10,034 bases of DNA from a bacterium (GCA_030635805.1 DAOVYC010000010.1:1-10034), one strand, 5' to 3'; counted from the stretch's first letter, positions 1 to 6,911 are shown. Numbers and translations are program-made. The notes: generated by a model not told the origin, from the sequence alone.

Positions 1-1224
1 AAGAGCGGAGGGAGGAGCGGAAGGAGCGGTAGGATTGAAACAGGACAGCCTTGTATGCTGGTGGACACGGGAGGGATTGAGATGGAGAAAGGAGAGGTTT
101 TGGAAGGAAAGATGAAACAGCAGGCTCAGACGGCAATTACAGAGGCAGATGTAATCTTATTTTTGGTAGATAGTCGGGAAGAGATAACCGGTGCGGATCA
201 CGAGGCGGCTGATATTATCCGTAAGAGTGGAAGACCTGTTGTTCTGATTGCGAGTAAGTGTGATAGTGGTCTTTCGGAAACTTCTGAACTTGCCTCATTA
301 GGATTTGGGTTGCCGATAGAGGTGTCGGTGTTTCATAAGACGGGACTTGATGAGCTGGAGGAAAAGCTGTTGGAAGAAATGGGAGAAATAGGAGGAATGG
401 GAGAAACGAGAGGGGCGGAAGGGAGTGATGACATGATTAAGATTGCTTTTGTGGGGAAGCCGAATGTGGGAAAGTCCAGTCTTTTGAATGCCTTTTTTAA
501 CGATGAAAAGGTGATAGTTTCAGAGATAGCGGGAACCACGCGGGATGCGACGGACTTTGAGCTGGATTTCAAAGATAATAAGTTTTTATTGATCGATACG
601 GCGGGAATAAGAAAACGCGGATCCGTAGAAGTTGGGATTGAGAAATTTTCGGTGGCTCGGTCGCTTCAGGCGCTTGATAAAGCGGATGTGGCGGTTCTTC
701 TTTTAGACGCGCGGGAGGGTATCACGCGACAGGACATGCATATTGCCGATTATATTTTGAAGAGTAAAACCGGTTTGATTATTGCGATCAATAAGACTGA
801 TTTATTGGATAAGGGTGAAGAGCCACGTGATGAATGGTTGGATAATTTACAATACAAATTTGATTTTACCCCGTGGGCGGCGGCTGTATTTATCTCCGCC
901 GTAAACAAGAAAAATATTGAACAACTTTTGGATATTGCGGTGCAGATCAAGGAGGAACGCGGAAAGCGCGTTCCAACCAGAGAGTTAAATCTATTTCTGC
1001 AAGAAAGTATGATTAAACACGCTCCAACCGGAGCCGGTAGATCAATACCAAAAGCGTTGTATTTTACGCAGGTGGATATTCATCCACCGCATTTTGTTCT
1101 TTTTGTGAATAATAAAGAATGTTTTCATTTTTCTTATTTTAGGTATCTGGAAAATAGACTGCGGGAGAAATATGGATTTGCCGGAACGCCAATAAAGCTA
1201 GAGATGAAAAGTAAAGTGAGTTAG
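1..1224 (+). CDS. der: Ribosome-assembly GTPase Der (EngA), 5' end outside the window
   Basis: Der is a tandem two-domain GTPase that helps mature the 50S ribosomal subunit. The frame is open from base 1, so the gene starts upstream; the ATG at 55 lies inside the first G domain, at its G3 strand (LVDTGGIE), and is not the real start. The G1 and G2 motifs of the first domain are therefore off the window. The second G domain is complete: P-loop GKPNVGKSS, GTTRD, DTAG, NKTD and a SA-type G5 (ISAVN). A KH-like C-terminal domain follows (TQVDIHPPHFVLFVNN, then SYFRYLENRLREKYGFAGTPIKL), typical of Der. Odd points: the first domain has SKCD where NKxD is usual and SVF where SA is usual. Low-complexity Ser/Gly/Arg and Gly/Glu segments sit before G3 and between the two G domains. 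It ends with TAG, 30 bp before the M16 peptidase gene, so the two may be co-transcribed. Identification is firm. Confidence 0.95.
   Translation, partial: KSGGRSGRSGRIETGQPCMLVDTGGIEMEKGEVLEGKMKQQAQTAITEADVILFLVDSREEITGADHEAADIIRKSGRPVVLIASKCDSGLSETSELASLGFGLPIEVSVFHKTGLDELEEKLLEEMGEIGGMGETRGAEGSDDMIKIAFVGKPNVGKSSLLNAFFNDEKVIVSEIAGTTRDATDFELDFKDNKFLLIDTAGIRKRGSVEVGIEKFSVARSLQALDKADVAVLLLDAREGITRQDMHIADYILKSKTGLIIAINKTDLLDKGEEPRDEWLDNLQYKFDFTPWAAAVFISAVNKKNIEQLLDIAVQIKEERGKRVPTRELNLFLQESMIKHAPTGAGRSIPKALYFTQVDIHPPHFVLFVNNKECFHFSYFRYLENRLREKYGFAGTPIKLEMKSKVS
3..33 (+). repeat. Purine-rich tandem repeat inside der (GAGCGG units)
   Basis: GAGCGG occurs at 3, 15 and 24, at spacings of 12 and 9 bases, so the frame is kept and a Ser-Gly-(Gly)-Arg repeat is encoded. 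It precedes the G3 strand of the first G domain, where Der normally has a tight beta-hairpin. The 12-mer at 14-25 recurs exactly at 4146-4157 in the SLH-protein gene. Confidence 0.6.
379..424 (+). repeat. Purine-rich repeat in the linker between the Der G domains
   Basis: ATGGGAGAAA is present twice (379-388 and 397-406, period 18), followed by a GGGGCGGAAGGGA tract at 412-424. In frame it encodes a Gly/Glu/Met-rich linker between the first and second G domains. The last tract differs by one base from the 12-mer at 14-25 and 4146-4157. Confidence 0.5.
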
Positions 1225-1254
1225 ACTAAGTTCGTTAATTTTTAAATTGAAAAC

Positions 1255-2526
1255 ATGAAAAATTATAAGAGAACGGTTCTGAATAACGGTTTGCGAATAA
1301 TTACTTCTCCGCTGAATACAGAGTCGCTAACGGTTCTGGTTTTGGTGGGAGCGGGATCGCGGTATGAGACGAAGGAAGTGAATGGAATTGCTCATTTTCT
1401 GGAACACATGTTTTTTAAGGGAGCAAAGAAATATAAAAACACAAAAGAAGTTTCAGAGGCGATAGATTCCGTAGGAGGAATTTTTAATGCTTTTACCGGT
1501 AAAGAATATGCCGGTTACTTTGTGAAAGTAGCCGCCGAACAACAAGATACCGCTTTTGATGTTCTTTCCGATATGATGCTAAACGCTGAGCTTGCCTCGG
1601 AGGAGATCGAGAAGGAACGAGGGGTAATTTTAGAAGAGTACAACATGTATCAAGACACACCGATGTATCAGATTGGTTGGGATTTTGAGAAACTGGTTTT
1701 TGGAGATCAGCCAATTGGTTGGGATCAAATCGGAACGAAAGATTTTATAAAATCTGTAACTCATGAACAGTTTAAAAAATATAAGAATGCTTTGTATACA
1801 CCGGATAATACGGTAATTATTGTGGCGGGAAAGGTGGATCATGATGATGTTTTAAAAAAAGTTGAGAAATATTTTGTGTTTCCGGAAGGCAAGAAAGATC
1901 GGATTTGGGATGATTTCAAGCCTTATACCAGCAAGGAAAGATTGATCATGCAAGATAAGAAAACTGAGCAGGGGCACATTGTCCTCGGATTTCCGGGATT
2001 GTACAGTACCCATGATGACTATTATGTCGCGAAGGTTCTTTCCATTATTCTGGGTGGAAACATGAGTTCAAGAATGTTTCTAAATGTGCGAGAGGCCAAG
2101 GGGTTTTGCTACTACATTCACACTACGACTGATGATTACTCTGATTGTGGATTGATCTCGACCAGAGCGGGGGTGGATTTAAACCGAACTGAAGACGCGA
2201 TTACCGCTATTGTTCAAGAATACAAGAAAATTACAGAGAAAGCTCCGGATGAAAAGGAGCTTGATAAGGCAAAAAGTTATGTAAAGGGTAAATTAATTTT
2301 GAGCCTGGAAGACACTGAAGAAGTAGCACATCTGCTGGGCAAGAGGGATTTACTCGGTGAGGGGGTGAAAACGATAGATGAAATTTGCGCGGAAGTGGAA
2401 AAGGTGACTGTGGATGATATTTACAGAGTAGCAAAGACACTATTCGTTGAGGATAAGCTACATATGGCGGCGATTGGACCGTTTGAAGACAGGGGGGAAG
2501 CGTTTGAGGATTTGCTGAGATTCTAA
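1255..2526 (+). CDS. M16 family zinc metallopeptidase (insulinase/processing-peptidase type)
   Basis: A 423-residue single-unit M16 protease, about the size of the bacterial members related to the mitochondrial processing peptidase beta subunit. The inverted zinc motif HFLEH is at residues 47-51 (ligands H47 and H51, catalytic E50). The third zinc ligand lies in the ERGVILEE segment at about residue 127/128, at the family's usual distance. The C-terminal half keeps the M16 inactive-domain signature around GFCYYIHTTTDDY, so both halves of the clam-shell fold are present. No signal peptide or membrane segment is seen, so it probably acts in the cytoplasm on unstructured peptides; the natural substrate cannot be told from sequence. 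The start is the ATG at 1255, giving the usual short basic N-terminus (KRTVLNNGLRII). The 30-bp upstream gap is AT-rich with no Shine-Dalgarno sequence. It follows der closely. It ends with TAA just before a long inverted repeat. Confidence 0.93.
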   Translation: MKNYKRTVLNNGLRIITSPLNTESLTVLVLVGAGSRYETKEVNGIAHFLEHMFFKGAKKYKNTKEVSEAIDSVGGIFNAFTGKEYAGYFVKVAAEQQDTAFDVLSDMMLNAELASEEIEKERGVILEEYNMYQDTPMYQIGWDFEKLVFGDQPIGWDQIGTKDFIKSVTHEQFKKYKNALYTPDNTVIIVAGKVDHDDVLKKVEKYFVFPEGKKDRIWDDFKPYTSKERLIMQDKKTEQGHIVLGFPGLYSTHDDYYVAKVLSIILGGNMSSRMFLNVREAKGFCYYIHTTTDDYSDCGLISTRAGVDLNRTEDAITAIVQEYKKITEKAPDEKELDKAKSYVKGKLILSLEDTEEVAHLLGKRDLLGEGVKTIDEICAEVEKVTVDDIYRVAKTLFVEDKLHMAAIGPFEDRGEAFEDLLRF

Positions 2527-2535
2527 ATGGAAACC

Positions 2536-2632
2536 AATAGGACACGAATTTAACAAATTGAACGAATGGGAACGAATTTACAGGAGAACATTAGTTTTGA
2601 TTCGTTTAATTCGTGTTTGTTCGTGTCCCATT
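2536..2632. repeat. Long imperfect inverted repeat built from ACGAAT/ATTCGT units
   Basis: The arms are about 43 nt and fold on each other. The outer 13 bases (2536-2548 and 2620-2632) match with one mismatch; the inner parts pair imperfectly. The left arm carries ACGAAT at 2544, 2562 and 2572; the right arm carries the inverse (ATTCGT at 2600 and 2609, GTTCGT at 2619). It fills most of the 181-bp gap between the M16 gene and ndk. It could end the der-M16 transcript or form an RNA hairpin, but there is no adjoining T run. It looks like a dispersed intergenic repeat family. Confidence 0.7.
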
Positions 2633-2707
2633 CCGAAAGAAAATCTGGATTTCTGACCTGATTTTCAGTATAAATTTACTGCTGATAAATTATTTAATAA
2701 AATTCAT

Positions 2708-3175
2708 ATGGAACGTACTCTTATACTTATTAAACCGGATGCTATTCAGAGAGGATTGATTGGAAAAATTACCGAGAGATTTGAGGCAAAAGGGTTAAAG
2801 CTTATTGGTTGTAAAATGATGTCTCTGAACGATACTTTTCTGAAGGAGCATTATTCCCACATTGCCGATAGGTCGTTCTTCGGCGGAATCGCCTCATTTA
2901 TGTCTTCATCGCCGGTAATTGCAATGTGCTGGGAGGGACTGGATGTAGTGGAGACTGTACGAAGACTTTGCGGAATCACAAAAGCAAGAGAAGCGGAAGC
3001 GGGCAGTATTCGTGGCGATTTTGCCATGTCTATTCAGTGTAATGTGGTACATGCTTCCGATTCTTCTGAAAATGCAAAAAAAGAGGTGAAGAGATTTTTC
3101 AAGCCGGAAGATATTTTTGAATACGACAAAGCTGAATACATGCATGTATACAGTGAGGATGAGAGAATGAATTAA
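2708..3175 (+). CDS. ndk: Nucleoside diphosphate kinase
   Basis: Ndk transfers the gamma phosphate from an NTP, usually ATP, to other NDPs through a phospho-histidine and keeps the (d)NTP pools balanced. The 155-residue protein has the full family pattern: TLILIKPDAIQRGLIG at the N-terminus with the phosphate-binding Lys9, the RGDFA segment at 102-106, and the active-site motif NVVHASDS with catalytic His115. The HASDS form (Ala after His) is common in archaea and candidate-phyla bacteria, where many bacteria have HGSDS. The C-terminal tail after FFKPEDIFEY is about ten residues longer than in short bacterial Ndks. The ATG at 2708 gives the canonical N-terminus. The leader (ATTTAATAAAATTCAT) has no Shine-Dalgarno. 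The gene for the surface protein starts 16 bp after the TAA stop, so the two probably share a transcript, although no functional link is evident. Confidence 0.97.
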   Translation: MERTLILIKPDAIQRGLIGKITERFEAKGLKLIGCKMMSLNDTFLKEHYSHIADRSFFGGIASFMSSSPVIAMCWEGLDVVETVRRLCGITKAREAEAGSIRGDFAMSIQCNVVHASDSSENAKKEVKRFFKPEDIFEYDKAEYMHVYSEDERMN

Positions 3176-3191
3176 GAATTACTGCTTGATA

Positions 3192-4853
3192 ATGGAAGAA
3201 AAAAAGAAAGATCGAATTATTACGGATTTGCTGGAGGTAAAACCGGCAAAACGTTCCAGTGTCGGAGTAATAATGTTGGGGGTTTTACCTTTTTTAATCC
3301 TGGCAGGAATTGGTTATGCCGGATATTTAGCTTATGAGCGCATTAATCCCTCGGACAACGAGGAGCAGAGGCCGGAAATCAAAAAGGAAGTGCTTCAGCA
3401 GGAACAGTTTTCGCTGGTTGATTTTGACGAGGAGAGAAAAATTAAGAATGTGATAGATCCGTTTGCAGGACAACTTCCGGATGTTTCCAAAATAATTCAG
3501 GAAAAAGCCGATTTTGGCGATGCACCGGAAGAAACTTCGGTGATCGGACAAGTAGATTATGAACTTTTTGGTTCCTTTCCCACTACTTTGGATAATCGAA
3601 TCGCGGGGTCTGTACGGCACGTGGAGTCCGATCAATCATTTTTTTTGGGAATGAGAAAATATAATGATGGAGTAACTTTGGAAACAGATGCGGAAGTCAC
3701 CAATTTTGATGAAAATGATGATGGGGTTATATTTCCAAAATTAACTCCTTGTAAAGAAAGTGGGATGCAGGTGGAGGTGAGTATTCCTCAAGATTTAGAC
3801 CCCCCATATTATCTCAATGCGCTCGCGGACTGGGATAGAAGCGGTAATTGGAACGGAATGAGTGTATGTAAAATAAATGATGAGGCTTTTGAAATTCCTG
3901 AATGGTTTATTCAGAATATGGAATTGGGTGATTTTTACAACGTTAAACATGGAGACAGTAGAAGACTAATTATTCCTAATTTTTTGACCGGTCCAAAGAG
4001 TGGGGAATTATGGTTTAGGTTTACACTGACTAATGAGCCAGTTGTGGTAAGGGAAGGAGATTGGGACGGAAGCGGATATTTTATGAGAGGTGAAACGGAG
4101 GATTACTTAGTTCCCGTATACGGAACAGGAGTGGAGGGAGTGGGGGGAGCGGAAGGAACAGAAACTGAATTACTTAGTAAGCAGGAAGAGGATAGCGAAC
4201 TAGCTGACAAGCTATTGCCGGAGTATGAAGAAATTTTGGCGGAGCCGATTTTTTATGATGTTGGCGCAGATGATTGGTACGCGCCGTTTGTGAAGGAGGT
4301 GACTAAAAAAGGACTGATGAACGGGTATGAGGATAACAGTTTTCAACCAACCTACGGAGTAACACGAGCGGAGCTTTTAACTATCGCTTTGCGAATGAGA
4401 GGAGAGGCTCTGGAAAGTGAGCCGATAGATAGTGATGATGACGGCTTGATAGATTTGGAAGAGATGATTCTTCAGATTGACGCTGAAAATACGGATTCAA
4501 ATGGTGATGGAATCAATGATTATCGAGAGGTGATGAATAGTGTTGATCCACCGATTCCTTTAGATACAATTTGGGGTAAGCATTGGGCACGAGGGAATGT
4601 GGCGAAGGCCTTGATGTTAGGGTTAATAAGTATCAAATCTTTCCCTGAAAATCGTTTTCAGCCGGATGAACTGGCAACCAAAGAATTTGCTTTGATGGTT
4701 CTTTTGCAGGCCAGCGGAAAACAACTTCTTCATGAGGATGTTTTCAAGAGTGCGGAAATGTTGGGGCTGATTGATAGTGCAAAGAATTTTGATAAAGGAG
4801 AAACGGTGAATCGAGCAGTGGTGGCAAAGCTGGTTAGCCTGCTGATTGACTAG
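3192..4853 (+). CDS. Membrane-anchored surface protein with GEVED, calcium-repeat and SLH domains
   Basis: About 553 residues from the ATG at 3192; a TTG two codons earlier is a possible but weaker start. A short basic cytoplasmic tail leads into one hydrophobic segment at about 24-48 (VIMLGVLPFLILAGIGYAGYLA) with no cleavage site, so it is likely a signal anchor with the rest outside. Residues 107-307 look like a GEVED-type beta domain: it opens with DFGDAPE, has DENDDGV and a LNALADWDRSGNWNG core, and closes with GETEDYLV (300-307). A Gly/Glu linker follows. SLH module 1 (about 354-404) ends VTRAELLTIALRM. At 413-455 lie aspartate loops of thrombospondin-3/EF-hand type (DSDDDGLIDLEE and DSNGDGINDYRE) that would bind calcium. 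Two more degenerate SLH-like segments (WARGNVAKALMLGL and EMLGLIDSAKNF) reach the C-terminus. The architecture suggests a tether between the membrane and an S-layer or cell-wall polymer. Domain calls are from motifs; the ligand is unknown. Confidence 0.8.
   Translation: MEEKKKDRIITDLLEVKPAKRSSVGVIMLGVLPFLILAGIGYAGYLAYERINPSDNEEQRPEIKKEVLQQEQFSLVDFDEERKIKNVIDPFAGQLPDVSKIIQEKADFGDAPEETSVIGQVDYELFGSFPTTLDNRIAGSVRHVESDQSFFLGMRKYNDGVTLETDAEVTNFDENDDGVIFPKLTPCKESGMQVEVSIPQDLDPPYYLNALADWDRSGNWNGMSVCKINDEAFEIPEWFIQNMELGDFYNVKHGDSRRLIIPNFLTGPKSGELWFRFTLTNEPVVVREGDWDGSGYFMRGETEDYLVPVYGTGVEGVGGAEGTETELLSKQEEDSELADKLLPEYEEILAEPIFYDVGADDWYAPFVKEVTKKGLMNGYEDNSFQPTYGVTRAELLTIALRMRGEALESEPIDSDDDGLIDLEEMILQIDAENTDSNGDGINDYREVMNSVDPPIPLDTIWGKHWARGNVAKALMLGLISIKSFPENRFQPDELATKEFALMVLLQASGKQLLHEDVFKSAEMLGLIDSAKNFDKGETVNRAVVAKLVSLLID
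4122..4160 (+). repeat. Purine-rich repeat in the GEVED-SLH linker
   Basis: A G/A-rich tract flanked by GGAACA on both sides (4122-4127 and 4155-4160). It contains the 12-mer GGAGCGGAAGGA at 4146-4157, identical to 14-25 in der but read in another frame. It encodes a Gly/Glu/Val linker joining two folded parts of the surface protein. Confidence 0.5.
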
Positions 4854-4860
4854 TGAAATT

Positions 4861-5400
4861 CTACCGATAAACCTGTTTTTCTGTTACGACCAGATCGACT
4901 CGCTGATCCCAAGGATCTTGAGGGATTTCTTTTAGAATTTGGAGTTCAAAGGCGAGGCCGATTTTGGGGGTTTTGATGTTAGTTAGGAATCGGTCGTAAA
5001 AGCCCATTCCACGACCAAGGCGTTCGCCATTTTTGGTGAAAGCGAGTCCGGGAACAAGAAGACAATCGATGGTGGATGGCTGAACTTTTTCGATACTGAT
5101 TGGCTCATCAACTCCCCAGCGATTTTTCTCGACATTCTCCCAGCCCGTGAATTTCACGGGAACAAAAGACTCCCCCGCCCACTTAAGAACACTAAAGTTC
5201 TTTTCATGGCACCAGTTGTTAATGAGATTTCGAGTATCGACTTCGGTAGGAAGAGAAAAATAAACGCAGGGATTTTTTGCCTGAAAAAATTCAGGAATTT
5301 CTCCTAGCTGTTTGTGGATATTTAAACTCCACTCGTAAATATCTTGAGGGCGAGTGTCTTTTAACCTGTTATCGATTGATAGTCTTAGGGTGGGTTTCAT
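4861..5400 (-). CDS. 5-formyltetrahydrofolate cyclo-ligase (MTHFS)
   Basis: This enzyme uses ATP to convert 5-formyl-THF to 5,10-methenyl-THF, returning stored or scavenged folate to the one-carbon pool. The 179-residue length is normal. Family hallmarks are visible: an N-terminal KPTLR with a helical region, the substrate-binding segment TEVDT (52-56), a conserved DEP (98-100), VPGLAF (116-121), the nucleotide/phosphate loop RLGRGMGFYDRFL (127-139) and a terminal VDLVVTE strand. The glycine-rich loop reads GRGMGFYDR where GYGGGYYDR is usual, and the common HD before the last strand is WD; both look tolerable. The ATG at 5400 has no Shine-Dalgarno. It starts 21 bp after the dnaX stop on the same strand, so it is probably translated from the dnaX transcript. 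It is convergent with the SLH-protein gene with 7 bp between stops, and I see no clear terminator there. Confidence 0.92.
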   Translation of the reverse strand: MKPTLRLSIDNRLKDTRPQDIYEWSLNIHKQLGEIPEFFQAKNPCVYFSLPTEVDTRNLINNWCHEKNFSVLKWAGESFVPVKFTGWENVEKNRWGVDEPISIEKVQPSTIDCLLVPGLAFTKNGERLGRGMGFYDRFLTNIKTPKIGLAFELQILKEIPQDPWDQRVDLVVTEKQVYR

Positions 5401-5421
5401 GAGTCTTATATGTTGTAGAGA

Positions 5422-6834
5422 CTAACCAAAGATTTTGTTAACATCATCTTCATTTACACCTTTCTGTTTTTCGACGCTAATCTTGATTTTTGCCTCTTCC
5501 CCAAAGAGAGATCTAACACCGGTGATGAGAATTTGGTTGTTTTCAGCCATTTCCAGTTGTTCTCTGGCAAAATCGGAACTGACACGAATGCCAACACTTT
5601 TTTTATCCTGAGTTAAGGTGGCGTTTTTGAGAATGGTTCGGACAGACGCTTTTTCTATGCTATCTACCAATGATTCGATGGTAAATTTTTTGTGATCTTT
5701 CTTTTTGGGGGTTTCAGGAGTTTCAGGGACCTTAGGAGTTTCTGGTTTTTCTGATTCCTCAATCTCTTTTTTTTCTTCAGACGATTCTTCCGATTTTTCT
5801 GACTCTAACGTTGCTTTTCGGCAAGCTTTTACAACAGCCATTTCAAGTGGTAGTTGACTAATCACGGCATCCTTAAGTCCAGTATTGGCTTCTAAAAAAA
5901 CATTGATAAGATCCACCAAATTCTTGGCATCCTGTTTGTTGTCTTGTTCCACAGCTTCGAGCATTTCGACTCTTAAAAAGAGGAGAACTTCGTTGGTGAA
6001 TTGACCTAAATCAATTCCCTCGGCGAGAAGGTCGCTTACATAGGTAAGTGCCTCGGTAACCCTGTTTCCTCTGACGGCGTCAATAAATTGCTTAACAACA
6101 TTGGAACTGGCCATGCCCAGATTTTGTTTCACACCGTCCATGGTAATTTCATTTTTGTAAGTAATCTGCTCAAAAATACTAAGGGCATCCCGTAAACTAC
6201 CTTTGGCGTTGTGGGCAATAATTTTTAGAGCTTCCTCGTCGGTTTTAATCCCCTCTTCTTTGGCTACTTTTTTGAGAACATCGACAATCGGTTCGAGACC
6301 AATTCTATGAAAATCGAAACGCTGGCAACGAGAAATAATGGTGTCAAGAATTTTGTGTGGTTGGGTAGTGGCAAGAATAAAGTAAGTATTCTCCGGTGGC
6401 TCTTCCAGGGTTTTAAGTAAAGCGTTGAAGGCTGGTTTAGAAAGCATATGAATCTCATCGATGATGTAAATCTTTCTTTGTGCTCTGGTTGGTGAAAACT
6501 GTGCTTTGTCGATCAGATCACGAACATTGTCTACGCCGGTGTGGCTGGCGGCGTCCATTTCGATGAGATCGGTAAGTGATTCTTCCAATGCCGCCTTGCA
6601 TATCTCACATTTATTACAAGGTGAACCTTTTTGAAGATTCTCACAGTTGACGGCACGGGCCAGAATTCTGGCCGTGGAAGTTTTACCGGTTCCTCGTGGT
6701 CCGGAAAAAAGGTAGGCATGTGAAATTTTGTTTTGCTGAACCGCATTTTTGAGAATATTTCGAATATGATCCTGACCAACAAGACTATCAAAAGTCATGG
6801 GACGGTACTTGCGATAAAGAGCTAGTCTGGACAT
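5422..6834 (-). CDS. dnaX: DNA polymerase III subunit gamma/tau
   Basis: DnaX is the ATPase motor of the clamp loader that places the sliding clamp on primed DNA; the tau form also bridges polymerases. From the ATG at 6834 (MSRLALYRKYRP, the canonical start) it is 470 residues. Seen in order: Walker A GPRGTGKT (45-52), a zinc-binding set C64/C73/C76/C79, Walker B IIDEIHML (124-131), the SRC motif with the arginine finger at 168-170, and the helical clamp-loader domain III to about residue 340. A low-complexity Glu/Lys/Pro hinge (about 345-385) follows, then a C-terminal domain of about 85 residues. An ATG at 6888 would add 18 residues, but these read through a TTGTAG-type repeat and are unlikely. 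The hinge contains an A8 run (5774-5767 on the - strand) that could produce a shorter gamma form. There is no Shine-Dalgarno; a hairpin lies about 50 bp upstream. Confidence 0.96.
   Translation of the reverse strand: MSRLALYRKYRPMTFDSLVGQDHIRNILKNAVQQNKISHAYLFSGPRGTGKTSTARILARAVNCENLQKGSPCNKCEICKAALEESLTDLIEMDAASHTGVDNVRDLIDKAQFSPTRAQRKIYIIDEIHMLSKPAFNALLKTLEEPPENTYFILATTQPHKILDTIISRCQRFDFHRIGLEPIVDVLKKVAKEEGIKTDEEALKIIAHNAKGSLRDALSIFEQITYKNEITMDGVKQNLGMASSNVVKQFIDAVRGNRVTEALTYVSDLLAEGIDLGQFTNEVLLFLRVEMLEAVEQDNKQDAKNLVDLINVFLEANTGLKDAVISQLPLEMAVVKACRKATLESEKSEESSEEKKEIEESEKPETPKVPETPETPKKKDHKKFTIESLVDSIEKASVRTILKNATLTQDKKSVGIRVSSDFAREQLEMAENNQILITGVRSLFGEEAKIKISVEKQKGVNEDDVNKIFG
5759..5778 (-). 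promoter_or_regulatory. Candidate slippage site (A8) in dnaX
   Basis: On the coding strand the dnaX hinge reads GAA GAA AAA AAA GAG, an uninterrupted run of eight A (5774-5767). A -1 shift there gives Lys-Lys-Arg-Asp and then a TGA at 5761-5759. The product would be about 358 residues, ending just after clamp-loader domain III. This is the same layout as dnaX in E. coli (ribosomal frameshift on A AAA AAG) and Thermus thermophilus (slippage on a long A run). No strong downstream stem was found by eye, and a GGAAG lies about 12 nt upstream. An inference, not proven. Confidence 0.4.
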
Positions 6835-6864
6835 AGGTTGTAGATTGTAGGTAGTAGGTTGTAG
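6835..6864. repeat. Short TTGTAG/GTAGGT repeat directly upstream of dnaX
   Basis: Reading the + strand, AGGTTGTAG, ATTGTAGGTAGT and AGGTTGTAG follow one another, an imperfect repeat of a TTGTAG(G/A) unit. It abuts the dnaX start codon, so on the coding strand it forms the CTACAACCT-rich leader. A related TTGTAGAG lies at 5413-5420 between dnaX and the folate gene. It is a low-complexity intergenic repeat, and its function is unknown. Confidence 0.5.
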
Positions 6865-6884
6865 AGGGAATAATGTCAGTGCAA

Positions 6885-6911
6885 ACATTCTACTGGTAAA
6901 ACAGAGAATGT
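6885..6911 (-). promoter_or_regulatory. Hairpin between the exported-protein gene and dnaX
   Basis: ACATTCT (6885-6891) pairs perfectly with AGAATGT (6905-6911), extended by CTG/CAG across a single bulged A, with a six-base loop. On the - strand it lies after the TAG stop at 6944 and about 50 bp before the dnaX ATG. There is no T run after it, so it is not a classical terminator; it may act as a weak terminator, a processing site or a leader hairpin. Confidence 0.35.

Noticed and set aside
954..974. Perfect 8-bp inverted repeat GGAACGCG/CGCGTTCC with a 5-nt loop within der
   Set aside because: It lies in a conserved coding part (EERGKRVP) with no T run or gene boundary, so it is most likely chance.
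2644..2674. Promoter for ndk (TATAAA at 2669-2674)
   Set aside because: A -10-like hexamer is present, but the only upstream candidates for -35 are poor or badly spaced, and the region is AT-rich.
4854..4860. Bidirectional terminator between the convergent SLH and folate genes
   Set aside because: Only 7 bp separate the stops and no convincing stem with a T run could be found nearby.
5701..5712. Second A-rich stretch in dnaX (CCC AAA AAG AAA) as a frameshift heptamer
   Set aside because: The base before AAA AAG is C, so the P-site re-pairing needed for a -1 shift is poor; the A8 run is the better candidate.
6835..6888. Longer dnaX start at the ATG at 6888, adding 18 residues
   Set aside because: The extension reads through the TTGTAG repeat (LQPTTYNLQP) and has no match to the DnaX family, which starts at MSRLALYRKYRP.
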